Positions 9,201 through 17,527 of a DNA stretch of 64,000 nucleotides are shown here, piece after piece (the first letter of the stretch is position 1; the number at the start of each line of letters is the position of its first letter). The translations under genes were made by a program, and so were the position numbers. Location of the stretch: positions 3,038,001-3,102,000 of the forward strand of contig NZ_CP095187.1 of assembly GCF_022965755.1 (NCBI RefSeq), given 5' to 3'. Source of the stretch: Pseudoxanthomonas sp. F37. GTDB taxonomy: Bacteria > Pseudomonadota > Gammaproteobacteria > Xanthomonadales > Xanthomonadaceae. Under the pieces are notes generated by a model. It had not been told where the DNA came from. It did no database searches and was given only the letters and a program-made list of their open reading frames with translations.

Positions 9201-12200
9201 GACGGCCTCGTCGGCCTGATCGGTCTGCGCCACCTCGTGCAGGCCTGCATCGGCAGCGGCGTCGGCGCCCGCATCGGCGGCGGCCATCTCGTCGGTCGCC
9301 GATGGCGCGAGGTCCTGCTGCGCCGCTTCGCCCGGCGGCGCCACGATGCCGGCGTCCTGCACCTGCGTGCGCGGCAGGATGCGGTAATCGATGTCGTAGA
9401 AGGTGATGCTCTGATCGGCGGGCGACGGCACCTGCGGCACGGCAGCGGGGATGTCCTCCCGCGACACCGTCTCCACCGCCTCGGCGGGAGCCGCTGCGAC
9501 GGTATCGGCCGGCACTTCGGCGGCGCCTTCCGCGTCCATCACGTTGGCCAATCCGCCCGCCACGTCGGCCGCCTCGGCATCGAGGTAGGCCGACAGGTCC
9601 ATGGCCAGCAGCTCCACGTCGGAGGGACCGACCGGCGCGGTGATCGGCGTCTGGCCCACATAGGTGCCCTGGCGCGTGTCGTCGACGATCTGCGCCCCGG
9701 TGCGCAGGTCGGGCAGGCTGTCGCCCAGCGCCGCCAGTTGCGCGGACAGCGCGGCGAACACGGGGATGCGCGGCGACGGCGCCTGCAGGGCCGCCACGCT
9801 GCGGCGGATCGCCTGCGCGGTATCGGCCAGCGCGGCCACGCCTTCCGGCGTGGGCGTCTCACCGGCGGCCAGCAGGCGCTTGACGTACTGCTCCGCCGGG
9901 CCGGTGACGTGGGTGATCTCGGGCACGTCGGCCATGGCCAGGGCGCCGTTCATCGTATGGATGGCGCGCAGCAGTTCTTCGTTGACCGGCGTGGCCTCCA
10001 CCTGCGCCTTCTGCAGCCAGGTGTCGACCGTGTCCAGGTGGTTGTCCACCTCGGTTTCCAGGATCTCGCGCAGCACCGCGTCCACCGACGCCGGCGTGCC
10101 TTCGGTTTCCGGCTCGAACACGGCCGGCACGTCCTCCGCGACCGGAGCGACGTAGGCGGGCTCGACGAACTCCTCGTCCTCCGCCAGCACCGGGGCTTCG
10201 GCGCTGTAGTAGGCGTCTTCGCCGGCGGCCAGGCGGTCGGCCACGCCCTGCAGGCCGGCCAGGTCGGCCGTCACGCTGCCCTGGCCGCGCAGTGCGGCGT
10301 TGAGCTGCGGGAGCGCATCGCAGGCCTGTTCCAGCAGCGCCTCGACGGCATGGCTGGGCTCGCGCGTGCGGTCCAGCACGCGGTTGAGCATGTTCTCCAC
10401 CTTCCAGCTGAACTCGCCCAGCGTCTTGGCACCGACCAGGCGCCCGCTGCCCTTCAGCGTGTGGAACACGCGACGGATCGGGCGCAGCCGCTCCAGGTCT
10501 TCCGGGTTGCTGCGCCATACCGGCAGCAGCTGGCGGAGGTTGACGATCTCCTCGTCGAATTCCTCCAGGAAGACTTCCCGGATCTCGTCGTCGATGTCGG
10601 TGGCGTCGGCATCGAAGCCCCCCACCATCGCCGCCGCCGGCAGCGCGGCGGCCGCGGCCGCGATTTCGTGGCGCAGGTCCGGCAGCGCGTCTTCTTCCGC
10701 CTCGACCGGTGTGGCCGGGGCGAACGCAGCGGCCTCTTCCTGCGCCGCAGGCGCCTCGGGTTCGACCGGCGCGTCGTCCGGCGCCGACGCAGCCGCCTGT
10801 TCTTCGAGCTCGACCACGAACGTCGTGGCTTCGACGTCCGCAGCGGCCTCTTCGAAACCGACCGGATCGAAGGGATTCGCGTCGCCCAGCACGGGCGCCG
10901 TATCGAGCGGCTCCAGGCTCAGCGCGCCGAAGGACGGTGCGGGCGCGGTGTCCTCTGCGGGCTGCGCGGCCGGTGCCTCGATCGCGGGTGCCGCAGGGGG
11001 TTCGGTCGCGGCAACCGCCGGTGCGGTGATGACAGCCGCTTCCTGCTCGGCCGGCGCCTCCGGCGGCAGCGGCCAGTAGCGCAGCGCCTCCAGGCTGCCG
11101 CGGGTGATCTCGAGGATGTCCTCGCGATTGGGACGCCGCTCGCGCAGCGCCTCCAGGTAGTACTCCAGGCTGGCCATCGCGTCGGCCAGGGTGTCCAGCT
11201 GCTGTCCGCCGGGCACGCGCTTCTTGCCGATCAGCTCGCTGCCGACATAGCGGCGCACGCCGGTCACGTAGTCGCCTGCCTGGCCCAGTTCGAGCATGCG
11301 CAGCGCGCCGGCCACTTCATCCAGCAGGCGCGGCACTTCGGCCAGTTCGCCGTGGTCCCAGTTGGTCTCGATGAACGCCACGAAGCGCTCGCGCGCACCG
11401 GCGAAATTGATGATCGCTTCCTGCGCCAGCACCTCGACGGTGCGCTGGGATTCGGCGGTGCTCGGGTCCGGCGCGGCATCGCCGGCGCTGCCCAGCCGGG
11501 CGACCTGATCGTCCAGCGACGCATCCACGTAAAGCAGCGCGCCGGCCACATCCAGCAGCGTGCCCTCGTCGGCCGGCCGGCTGCCGGCGACGACGTCGCG
11601 CAGCGTGTCGCGCTGCTGCATCACCACGTCGCGCGCCACGCCCAGGCCCATCATGCCCAGCGTGTCGGCCACGTTGCCCAGTTCGGCGACCTGCGGCTCG
11701 AGTTCGCCGGCATCGCTGCCGGTGCGCAGGTGCAGGTCCAGCGCATCCTTCACCCGCAGCAGCTCTTCCTTCACCGCGTTGCCGACCGTGTCGAGCAGCT
11801 CGCGGTTGCGTCCGCTCAGACTGCTGCGCGCGTGGTCGATCTCGGCCTCGCTGGGTGCGGCGACGTCATCCGTGCCCGGCGGGAACAGCATGCTCTCGTT
11901 GAGCCCCGACGCGCCGCGCGCCGCGCGGATCTCGTTGAGCAGCGGCAGCAGCACGATGGGAATGTCGCGATGGCCTTCCTGCAGGCGCTCCAGGTAGTCC
12001 GGCAGCAGCACCGCGCCGCGCATCAGCGTGGCGCAGGCTTCGTCGCGATCCCCCGCGGCGCCTTCCTGCAACGCCTTGGCCAGCAGTTCCAGTTCCTCGG
12101 CCACCATCGCCGGGGCATACAGCTCCACCATGCGCAGCGTGCCCTGCACCTGGTGCAGGTAACCGGCGCAGAAACGCATGCGGCTGGTGTCCGCGGGCGT

Positions 12201-12308
12201 CTCGACGAAGGCCTCGATCTCCTGCCGCACCAGGCGCAGGGTCTCGTCCAGCTCGGGCTTCACCCAGCCGAGCACGGCGTGGCTCATGGCTTCTCGCAGC
12301 GCGCTCAT
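6231..12308 (-). CDS. chpA: Hybrid chemotaxis kinase ChpA/PilL
   Basis: The CheA-type histidine kinase of type IV pilus chemotaxis, 2025 residues. Order: an N-terminal FimL/Hpt-like region (LHQVQGTLRM near 50, degenerate); Hpt with HTLKGSGR near 615; Hpt-like HTMNGA near 784; an acidic low-complexity segment about 900-1250; Hpt with HTLKGGAR near 1301; dimerisation helices; HATPase with HLLRNSVAHGLE near 1615; CheW-like domain about 1745-1885; and a C-terminal receiver from about 1902 (VVDDS, LLDIEMPRMDGY, KPY). It overlaps chpB by 14 bases. Multi-Hpt architecture matches Pseudomonas ChpA, which has more Xpt domains. Xylella calls this gene pilL. Confidence 0.95.
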   Translation of the reverse strand: MSALREAMSHAVLGWVKPELDETLRLVRQEIEAFVETPADTSRMRFCAGYLHQVQGTLRMVELYAPAMVAEELELLAKALQEGAAGDRDEACATLMRGAVLLPDYLERLQEGHRDIPIVLLPLLNEIRAARGASGLNESMLFPPGTDDVAAPSEAEIDHARSSLSGRNRELLDTVGNAVKEELLRVKDALDLHLRTGSDAGELEPQVAELGNVADTLGMMGLGVARDVVMQQRDTLRDVVAGSRPADEGTLLDVAGALLYVDASLDDQVARLGSAGDAAPDPSTAESQRTVEVLAQEAIINFAGARERFVAFIETNWDHGELAEVPRLLDEVAGALRMLELGQAGDYVTGVRRYVGSELIGKKRVPGGQQLDTLADAMASLEYYLEALRERRPNREDILEITRGSLEALRYWPLPPEAPAEQEAAVITAPAVAATEPPAAPAIEAPAAQPAEDTAPAPSFGALSLEPLDTAPVLGDANPFDPVGFEEAAADVEATTFVVELEEQAAASAPDDAPVEPEAPAAQEEAAAFAPATPVEAEEDALPDLRHEIAAAAAALPAAAMVGGFDADATDIDDEIREVFLEEFDEEIVNLRQLLPVWRSNPEDLERLRPIRRVFHTLKGSGRLVGAKTLGEFSWKVENMLNRVLDRTREPSHAVEALLEQACDALPQLNAALRGQGSVTADLAGLQGVADRLAAGEDAYYSAEAPVLAEDEEFVEPAYVAPVAEDVPAVFEPETEGTPASVDAVLREILETEVDNHLDTVDTWLQKAQVEATPVNEELLRAIHTMNGALAMADVPEITHVTGPAEQYVKRLLAAGETPTPEGVAALADTAQAIRRSVAALQAPSPRIPVFAALSAQLAALGDSLPDLRTGAQIVDDTRQGTYVGQTPITAPVGPSDVELLAMDLSAYLDAEAADVAGGLANVMDAEGAAEVPADTVAAAPAEAVETVSREDIPAAVPQVPSPADQSITFYDIDYRILPRTQVQDAGIVAPPGEAAQQDLAPSATDEMAAADAGADAAADAGLHEVAQTDQADEAVPQPADEAEHAADETGFVADDEALRVDADLPAFLAGADAAPRAGSAGDGEVADDAAAQDEVGAGVSGEEIETGAGEPVMMAETPDAAVVVEVVEVIEETAIEETAVDGDAVAAIDMSSPTVEDVAVAEAEADAEAEAEAEAEAEALPIVDSMEVEDASAEPSEPIEVVRTAEAGEAVDASAAETSAAQDVEPVASLEAEESAVTSAPADMPEPEEALDLTGLDLDLVEIFIEEGNDLLDHSDDLLARLRETPEDRALVISLQRDLHTLKGGARMAGIHAVGDLGHAIESMLESIAGQRTELDRRAIQLLERGFDTLHAQLARVTARRAVAIPDGMIAEFNARARGIELPAAPVAAEAAPASIELAPLSAPIETELAAPVEEEFFPMGQQEQVRVRADLLDRLVNHAGEVAIYRARLEQQLGAFRGAMAELDRTNIRLHDQLRRLDLETEAQIVARYQREHDKQDPTFDPLELDRFSTLQQLSRALAESAADISGLQGVLDDLSRQYDSLLQQQSRVSSELQDGLMRARMVPFEGIVPRLRRVLRQAASDTQKQVNLQLSGTHGEMDRNVLERMTAPLEHLLRNSVAHGLESPQARRKAGKPEEGTVQVALRREGSEMVLVVSDDGAGLDRQAIRRRAEQRGLIQPGAALADADLDRLILESGFSTYDQVSQLAGRGVGMDVVYNEVRQLGGSLDITSTPGQGATFTLRLPQTLAVTQAVFVQIGETQFAVPVAAVSGIGRISHARFNAGAGAYHYAGEDYPLYNLGHLVGHGPAKAEGQAQVPLLLVRAGDLRAAVAVDQVLGNREIVVKPVGPQIASIPGIYGATITGDGSVVVILDAAPLVRRHLAQPAQPTQPTAAVEQRRVPLVMVVDDSLTMRKVTSRVLERHNFEVSAARDGVEALEKLEERVPDLMLLDIEMPRMDGYELATAMKADPRFKDVPIVMITSRTGDKHRQRAFDIGVQRYLGKPYQELDLMRNVYDLLGIARVRE
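8771..8830. repeat. Hexanucleotide tract (CTTCGG)n within chpA
   Basis: Six perfect tandem CTTCGG units at 8771-8806, one variant CATCAG, two more perfect units and a variant CTACAG. On the coding strand it encodes alternating Ala-Glu in the acidic linker before the last Hpt domain. Because the unit is six bases, slippage would add or remove Ala-Glu pairs without shifting frame. Confidence 0.9.
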
Positions 12309-12398
12309 CGGGGGGCTCCCGCGGCGACGGCGGCACCGTCAGCCTCGCGCTGCGGGCGGGCGGGATGGCGTAGGAATTTCATGCGGTACGTCCCGTCC

Positions 12399-14435
12399 TC
12401 AGCCCGGCAGCTTGAAGTCGGCGACCGAACGGCGCAGGTCCGACGCCAGCTGCGCCAGGTGGCCGATCGATTCGGCGGTCTGGCCCGCGCCCAGCGAGGT
12501 CTGCGAGGTGATCTGCCGGATCACGCCCATGGTCTGGGTGATGTCCAACGCCGCGGTGGACTGCTGCTGGGCGGCGGAGGAGATGTTCTTGATGAGGTTG
12601 TTGAGATCGTTCGACACGCGTTCGATCTCGCCCAGCGCGGTACCCGCGTCCTCGGCCAAGCGGGCGCCGGACACCACTTCGGCGGTGGTCTGCTCCATCG
12701 AGCTGACGGCTTCGTTGGTGTCGGCCTGGATGGTCTGCACCAGCGACTCGATGCGGCGGGTCGCCAGCGACGTGCGCTCGGCCAGGCGCTGCACTTCGTC
12801 GGCCACCACCGCGAAACCGCGGCCCGCTTCGCCGGCCGAGGCCGCCTGCACGGCCGCGTTGAGCGCCAGGATGTTGGTCTGCTCGGAAATGTCGTTGATC
12901 AGTTCCACCACCGAGCCGATTTCCTGCGAGGACTCGCCCAGGCGCTTGATGCGCTTGGAGGTTTCCTGGATCTGGTCGCGGATCTGGTCCATGCCGCGGA
13001 TGGTCTCGCGCACCACGCCGGCGCCCTCGGTGGCGATCTGCACCGAGCGCTGCGCCACTTCGGCCGATTCGGTGGAGTTCTTCGACACCTGGTCGATGCT
13101 GGTGGCGATCTCGCTGATGCGGTCGGAGGCGGTGGTGATCTGGTCGGCCTGGTGGCCGGCGGCCTCGGCCAGCTGCAGCGCGGTGGCCTGCGTTTCCTGG
13201 GTGGACGCCGCCACCTGCACCGAGGTGTCGTTGATGGTGGTCACCAGGTTGCGCAGTTCGTCCACGGCGTAGTTGATGGCGTCCGCGATGGCACCGGTCA
13301 TGTCCTCGGTCACCGAGGCCTTCACCGTCAGGTCGCCTTCACCCAGCGAGCTGATTTCGTCCAGCAGCCGCATGATCGCCTGCTGGTTGCGGCTGTTGTA
13401 TTCCACCTGCGTCTGGTAGCGCACTTCCTGTTCGCGCTGGCGGGTGCGGTACAGCGACCACAGCAGGCCGACGATGGAGGCTAGAGAGGCGATGCCCGAG
13501 GCGATGCCAACCCAGAAATTGGGAAACAGGCGGGTGTCGCGCACCGAGCCAAACGCCGAGAACGCCTGGAAAAGGTTGGTGCTGTCCTGGAGCATCTGGC
13601 CGGAGCCGTTGGTCAGCGCGGTGGCCGCGGCCTGCGCGGCGAACAGGTTGCGCGAGCTGGCCAGGATCGCGTCCAGATCCTTCTTCATCGCCGTCCACAG
13701 GGTCTGCGAGTTCTGCAGCGCCGTGAGCGCGGCGCCATTGCGCACCGCCGCGATGCCCAGGTCGGGGTTGCCGTCGCGCAGGCCGTCCAGCACCTGGCCG
13801 AACAGCACCGCGTCGCGGCCCAGCGCGTCGCCGGCGGTGGCGGCGCCGGCACCGCCGGCGCGGATTTCCGTCACCCGGCGGGCCATCGTGCCGGCCAGCA
13901 CCACCTGCTGCAGCGCGCTGTAGATCTGCGAGGACGGCGCGCCGCCGGCGGACATGGCGCGCACCACTTCGTTGAGCTGCGCCTGCAGGTTGGGCACCTG
14001 GGTGGCGAAGCGGTCGGCGTTGCCCGCCAGTGCCAGCACCGCGGCCTCGGAGGCGACGATCTGGTCGGCGCTCTTGCCCAGCGGCGCCCAGGTGGCGCTC
14101 AGCTTGGCCAGCGGGCCGGCGATGGCGCCTTCGCTGCCGAAGCGGCTCTGCAGGTCCGACACGGTCGATTCCACCGACTGCTTGGTTTCCTTGAACGCCT
14201 TGAACGCCTCGGCATTGCCGGCCACCGCCTCGCGGCCCTGGTTGGCCAGCTGCTGCGACAGCACGCGCATGTCCGACGCGCCGGTGCTCGCGCCGGACAG
14301 GCGGCTGCCCTGGTAGGTGGCCACGCCCGTGTTGGCACCGAAGACGATCACCGAGATCGCCAGCAACGCCAGCCAGAAGCTGTTGCCGAAACTGCCGATC
14401 TTGCTGGCGCTAGGAGAATCCGTCGCAGTGCTCAT
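12399..14435 (-). CDS. pilJ: Type IV pilus methyl-accepting chemotaxis protein PilJ
   Basis: PilJ is the inner-membrane receptor that feeds surface or pilus signals to ChpA. The 678-residue protein has a first membrane helix at about 19-40, a periplasmic PilJ-type sensor region to about 300, a second helix at about 305-325 (WVGIASGIASLASIVGLLW), a HAMP-like stretch, and a long MCP coiled coil. The hairpin tip reads NDISEQTNILALNAAVQA and continues with AGRGFAVVADEVQRLAER, the PilJ variant of the MCP signature. It lies 33 bases after pilI and 90 before chpA. Confidence 0.96.
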   Translation of the reverse strand: MSTATDSPSASKIGSFGNSFWLALLAISVIVFGANTGVATYQGSRLSGASTGASDMRVLSQQLANQGREAVAGNAEAFKAFKETKQSVESTVSDLQSRFGSEGAIAGPLAKLSATWAPLGKSADQIVASEAAVLALAGNADRFATQVPNLQAQLNEVVRAMSAGGAPSSQIYSALQQVVLAGTMARRVTEIRAGGAGAATAGDALGRDAVLFGQVLDGLRDGNPDLGIAAVRNGAALTALQNSQTLWTAMKKDLDAILASSRNLFAAQAAATALTNGSGQMLQDSTNLFQAFSAFGSVRDTRLFPNFWVGIASGIASLASIVGLLWSLYRTRQREQEVRYQTQVEYNSRNQQAIMRLLDEISSLGEGDLTVKASVTEDMTGAIADAINYAVDELRNLVTTINDTSVQVAASTQETQATALQLAEAAGHQADQITTASDRISEIATSIDQVSKNSTESAEVAQRSVQIATEGAGVVRETIRGMDQIRDQIQETSKRIKRLGESSQEIGSVVELINDISEQTNILALNAAVQAASAGEAGRGFAVVADEVQRLAERTSLATRRIESLVQTIQADTNEAVSSMEQTTAEVVSGARLAEDAGTALGEIERVSNDLNNLIKNISSAAQQQSTAALDITQTMGVIRQITSQTSLGAGQTAESIGHLAQLASDLRRSVADFKLPG

Positions 14436-14468
14436 CGTTCAACCCCTGGATAGTTCTTGTCGTCGCGC

Positions 14469-15002
14469 TCAGAGCGCGGTCTGGCGGAATTCCGGCGTGC
14501 GCGCCAGCAGGCCCAGCGCAAACACCCCCCACCGCTGATCGTCGCTGGCGAAAGCGCGATCGATGAAATGCCCGTAGCGGCCTTCGGCCAGGTCGCCCGG
14601 CTCGACCTGCTGCGATTCGTGGAAGCTGCGCTGGCCGTACAGTTCGTCGATGGTCAGGGCCACGTCGCCGCCGGCCTGGCGCATGACCAGCACACGCTGG
14701 CCCTCGTGCAGGACGGTGCGCTCGCCCTCCAGGAACTGCTTCAGGTCCACCACCGGGAACAGGTTGCCGCGCAGGTTGCCGATTCCCAGCAGCCACGGCT
14801 GCGCGCCGGGCACCGGCGTGACCGGCGGCATCGGCACGATTTCCACCACTTCCCCGAAGTTGGAGATCAGCCGGCGCTTGCCCACGCGGTAACCCACGCC
14901 GCGGTACTGGTCCTGCGCGATCTCGCGGGCGGGCTGGGCGACGGCATGCGCCAGGCTGCGGCGCTCGTATTCGGCCAGCGTATCGAACGGTGTGCGGATC
15001 AT
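14469..15002 (-). CDS. pilI: CheW-like adaptor PilI
   Basis: PilI couples PilJ to ChpA at the cell pole. The 177-residue CheW-domain protein shows GVGYRVGKRRLISNFGEVVEIV, the receptor/kinase contact loop WLLGIGNLRGNLFPVVDLKQFL near residues 80-102, and LTIDELYGQRSF. The start MIRTPF at 15002 was preferred over a codon six residues upstream because it is an ATG at the conserved position. pilG ends 50 bases upstream, with no pilH between. Confidence 0.93.
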   Translation of the reverse strand: MIRTPFDTLAEYERRSLAHAVAQPAREIAQDQYRGVGYRVGKRRLISNFGEVVEIVPMPPVTPVPGAQPWLLGIGNLRGNLFPVVDLKQFLEGERTVLHEGQRVLVMRQAGGDVALTIDELYGQRSFHESQQVEPGDLAEGRYGHFIDRAFASDDQRWGVFALGLLARTPEFRQTAL

Positions 15003-15052
15003 GGCCCGCCCCCTGTGCACTCAGTGCGAATGGTCGCCATGCCGCCAGCCCC

Positions 15053-15454
15053 TCAGGTGCTGACGTGGGCGCGGATGGCGTCGAGGAGTTCCTCGCGCGT
15101 GAACGGCTTGGTCAGGTATTGCTCCGAGCCGACGATGCGCCCGCGCGCCTTGTCGAACAGGCTGTCCTTGGACGACAGCATGATGACCGGCGTGGACTTG
15201 AACACCTGGTTGTTCTTGATCAGCGCACAGGTCTGGTAGCCATCCAGGCGCGGCATCATGATGTCCACGAAGATGATCTGCGGCTGCTGGTCCGCGATCT
15301 TGGCCAGGGCCTCGAACCCGTCCGTCGCGGTCACCACTTCGCAACCCTCCCGCTTGAGCAGGGTCTCCGCGGTGCGGCGGATGGTTTTCGAGTCATCGAT
15401 CACCATGACCCGTAGGCCGTGGAATCCACCGGCCTGGCCTTCGTTCTGCGTCAT
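15053..15454 (-). CDS. pilG: Response regulator PilG
   Basis: A stand-alone receiver domain of 133 residues that, when phosphorylated by ChpA, promotes pilus extension. The signature VMVIDDSKTIRRTAETLL, the phospho-acceptor region FVDIMMPRLDGYQTCALIKN, VIMLSSKD and the lysine in EQYLTKPFTREELL are all present and closely resemble Pseudomonas PilG as I remember it. There is no output domain. It is the first gene of the Pil-Chp operon; a candidate promoter lies about 60 bases upstream. Confidence 0.96.
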   Translation of the reverse strand: MTQNEGQAGGFHGLRVMVIDDSKTIRRTAETLLKREGCEVVTATDGFEALAKIADQQPQIIFVDIMMPRLDGYQTCALIKNNQVFKSTPVIMLSSKDSLFDKARGRIVGSEQYLTKPFTREELLDAIRAHVST

Positions 15455-15513
15455 TACCTGTTTTCCCCGTGCGCGCGTGGCTTCATAGACGAACCGGCCC
15501 CGCTGCGTTGCTG

Positions 15514-15545
15514 CTTATATCCCCTATCCCGCCGCGCACTGTCAA
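15514..15545 (-). promoter_or_regulatory. Candidate sigma-70 promoter for the pilG-chpC operon
   Basis: On the minus strand a perfect TTGACA (-35) at 15545-15540 is followed by GATATAAG. The two possible -10 hexamers are GATATA (18-base spacer) and TATAAG (20-base spacer, 15519-15514). Neither combination is ideal, so the -35 is the main support. It lies in the 242-base gap divergent from gshB; I see no clear promoter for the gshB side. Confidence 0.45.
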
Positions 15546-15696
15546 GCCGCACCCGGGCGGACGGGGCCGTGGGGCGGCGTGGTGCGAACTGCGTCTCAGT
15601 TTGCGGCGACGGCGCGAACGGGGTGTTCCATGCCCGTCGGCCCGGCCGGCCGGCATGCCCTGATACCATCGCGCAGTCTCCCGCAGAACCGCCCCC

Positions 15697-16641
15697 ATGC
15701 CATTGGATGTCGTCGTCGTCATGGACCCCATAGGGTCCATCAAGATCGCCAAGGACACCACCTTCGCCATGCTGCTGGAAGCCCAGCGGCGCGGCCACCG
15801 CCTGCAGTACGTGATCCCCGGACGGCTGTCGCTGCGCGACGGCGTGGCCCAGGCCCAGGTGGCGGCGCTGACGGTGAAGGACGACAAGGCGGGCTGGTTC
15901 ACCCTCGGCGACACGCGCACCCTGACCTTCGGCCCCGGCCAGGTGGTGCTGATGCGCAAGGACCCGCCGGTCGACGACCAGTACCTGTACGACACCCATG
16001 TGCTGGGCATCGCCCAGCAGGCCGGCGCGCTGATCGTCAACGACCCGCAGGGCCTGCGCGACTACAACGAGAAGCTGGCGGCGCTGCTGTTCCCGCAGTG
16101 CTGCCCCCCGACCCTGGTCAGCCGCGATCCCGCCGCGCTGAAGGCCTTCGTGGCCGAGCACGGCGAGGCGGTGCTGAAGCCGCTGGACGGCATGGGCGGG
16201 CGCTCGATCTTCCGGGTGAAGGCCGGCGACCCCAATACCAACGTCATCCTGGAAACCCTGGTCGGCGACGGCCGCCTGACCCTGGCCCAGCGGTTCATCC
16301 CCGGCATCAAGGACGGCGACAAGCGCGTGCTGCTGGTGGACGGCGAACCGGTGGACTATGCGCTGGCGCGGATCCCGCAGGGCGACGAGTTCCGCGGCAA
16401 CCTGGCCGCGGGCGGCCGCGGCGAAGGCCGGCCGCTGAGCGAGCGCGACCGCTGGATCGCCACCCAGGTGGGTCCGGAGATGAAACGGCGCGGCATGCTG
16501 TTCGTCGGCCTGGACGTGATCGGCGACTACCTGACCGAGGTCAACGTCACCAGCCCCACCTGCGTGCGCGAGCTCGATGCGCAGTTCGGGCTGAACATCG
16601 CCGGCCTGCTGTTCGACGCGATCGAGAAGAAACTGGCCTGA
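15697..16641 (+). CDS. gshB: Glutathione synthetase
   Basis: GshB ligates glycine to gamma-glutamylcysteine using ATP, the second step of glutathione synthesis. The 314-residue length matches the bacterial enzyme. Visible family features are VVMDPIGSIKIAKDTTFAML at the start, RKDPPVDDQYLYDTHVL near 90, ATP-grasp residues VLKPLDGMGGRSIF near 160, and DVIGDYLTEVNVTSPT near 275. The TGA is followed after one base by the ATG of the TonB-like gene. The adjacency gshB-tonB-pilG is also seen in Pseudomonas aeruginosa. Confidence 0.97.
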   Translation: MPLDVVVVMDPIGSIKIAKDTTFAMLLEAQRRGHRLQYVIPGRLSLRDGVAQAQVAALTVKDDKAGWFTLGDTRTLTFGPGQVVLMRKDPPVDDQYLYDTHVLGIAQQAGALIVNDPQGLRDYNEKLAALLFPQCCPPTLVSRDPAALKAFVAEHGEAVLKPLDGMGGRSIFRVKAGDPNTNVILETLVGDGRLTLAQRFIPGIKDGDKRVLLVDGEPVDYALARIPQGDEFRGNLAAGGRGEGRPLSERDRWIATQVGPEMKRRGMLFVGLDVIGDYLTEVNVTSPTCVRELDAQFGLNIAGLLFDAIEKKLA

Positions 16642-16642
16642 G

Positions 16643-17518
16643 ATGTCGGCGGTCCCCGTCACCCCACCGAAGATCGGCGCCAACGAACGGCTCGGCGCCA
16701 CCCTGGCGCTGTCGCTGATCGTGCATGGCCTGCTGGTGCTGGGCGTGGGCTTCGCCCTGGACGACGCGGCACCGGTGATGCCCACCCTGGACGTGATCCT
16801 CAGCCAGACCAGTACGCCACTCACGCCGAAGGAAGCCGATTTCCTGGCCGCGGCCAACCAGGAAGGCGGCGGCGAAAGCGAGCAGGCCAAGCGCCCGCGC
16901 GACAGCCAGGCCGGCTGGATCCCCCAGCCCGACACCGGCCTGGCGCCGCAGCCGCTGCGGGCGCAGACCACCGCGCCGGTGCCGCCGCCGGAAAGCCGCG
17001 TGGTCGCCACCCGCGACAGCGAGGCGCGCGCGCCCGCGCCCCAAGCCCGTCCGCAACCTGACCAGCCCGACCTGCCGCAGGGCGAGCAGAAGGTCCAGCG
17101 CGATGCCGAGATGGCGCGCCTGGCCGCGGAGTACCACCTGCGTTCCGAGCTGTACGCCAAGCGCCCGAAGCGCAAGTTCGTCTCGGCCAGCACCAAGGAA
17201 TACGTCTACGCCAACTATCTGCGTGCGTGGGTCGACCGCGCCGAGCGCGTCGGCAACCTCAACTACCCCGACGAAGCGCGCCGCAGACGCCTGGCCGGCA
17301 CGCTGGTGATCAGCGTGGCGGTGCGTCGCGACGGCAGCGTCGAGCAGACCCGCATCATCCAGTCCAGCGGCGTTCCGCTGCTGGATTCCACCGCGCAGCG
17401 CATCGTGCAGCTGGCCTCGCCGTTCCCGCCCCTGCCCGAGACGTCCGAGAACGTGGACATCCTGCACGTCACCCGCACCTGGCGCTTCCTGCCGGGCGGG
17501 GAAGTGCGCGACGAGTAG
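16643..17518 (+). CDS. TonB-like energy transducer (tonB3-type context)
   Basis: A 291-residue TonB family protein. A short cytoplasmic end is followed by a membrane anchor at about 22-40 (ATLALSLIVHGLLVLGVGFAL, containing the SxxxH motif expected to contact ExbB/ExbD), a Pro/Gln/Ala-rich periplasmic spacer at about 85-150, and a C-terminal TonB domain from about 200 (YPDEARRRRLAGTLVISVAV, then ASPFPPLPE). No exbB or exbD is nearby. The gene follows gshB by one base and sits in the place of P. aeruginosa tonB3 (PA0406), implicated in twitching; a role in pilus function here is inference. Confidence 0.88.
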   Translation: MSAVPVTPPKIGANERLGATLALSLIVHGLLVLGVGFALDDAAPVMPTLDVILSQTSTPLTPKEADFLAAANQEGGGESEQAKRPRDSQAGWIPQPDTGLAPQPLRAQTTAPVPPPESRVVATRDSEARAPAPQARPQPDQPDLPQGEQKVQRDAEMARLAAEYHLRSELYAKRPKRKFVSASTKEYVYANYLRAWVDRAERVGNLNYPDEARRRRLAGTLVISVAVRRDGSVEQTRIIQSSGVPLLDSTAQRIVQLASPFPPLPETSENVDILHVTRTWRFLPGGEVRDE

Positions 17519-17527
17519 GCGGCCGGT

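Noticed and set aside
12309-12398. A small missing Chp gene between pilJ and chpA.
   Set aside because: The 90-base gap has no start codon with a ribosome-binding site followed by a usable frame.
8370-13484. A 1704-codon open frame antisense to chpA and pilJ.
   Set aside because: Long antisense frames are expected in GC-rich coding DNA; the product is low-complexity and His/Arg/Gly-rich with no domain, while the opposite strand encodes a complete kinase and receptor.
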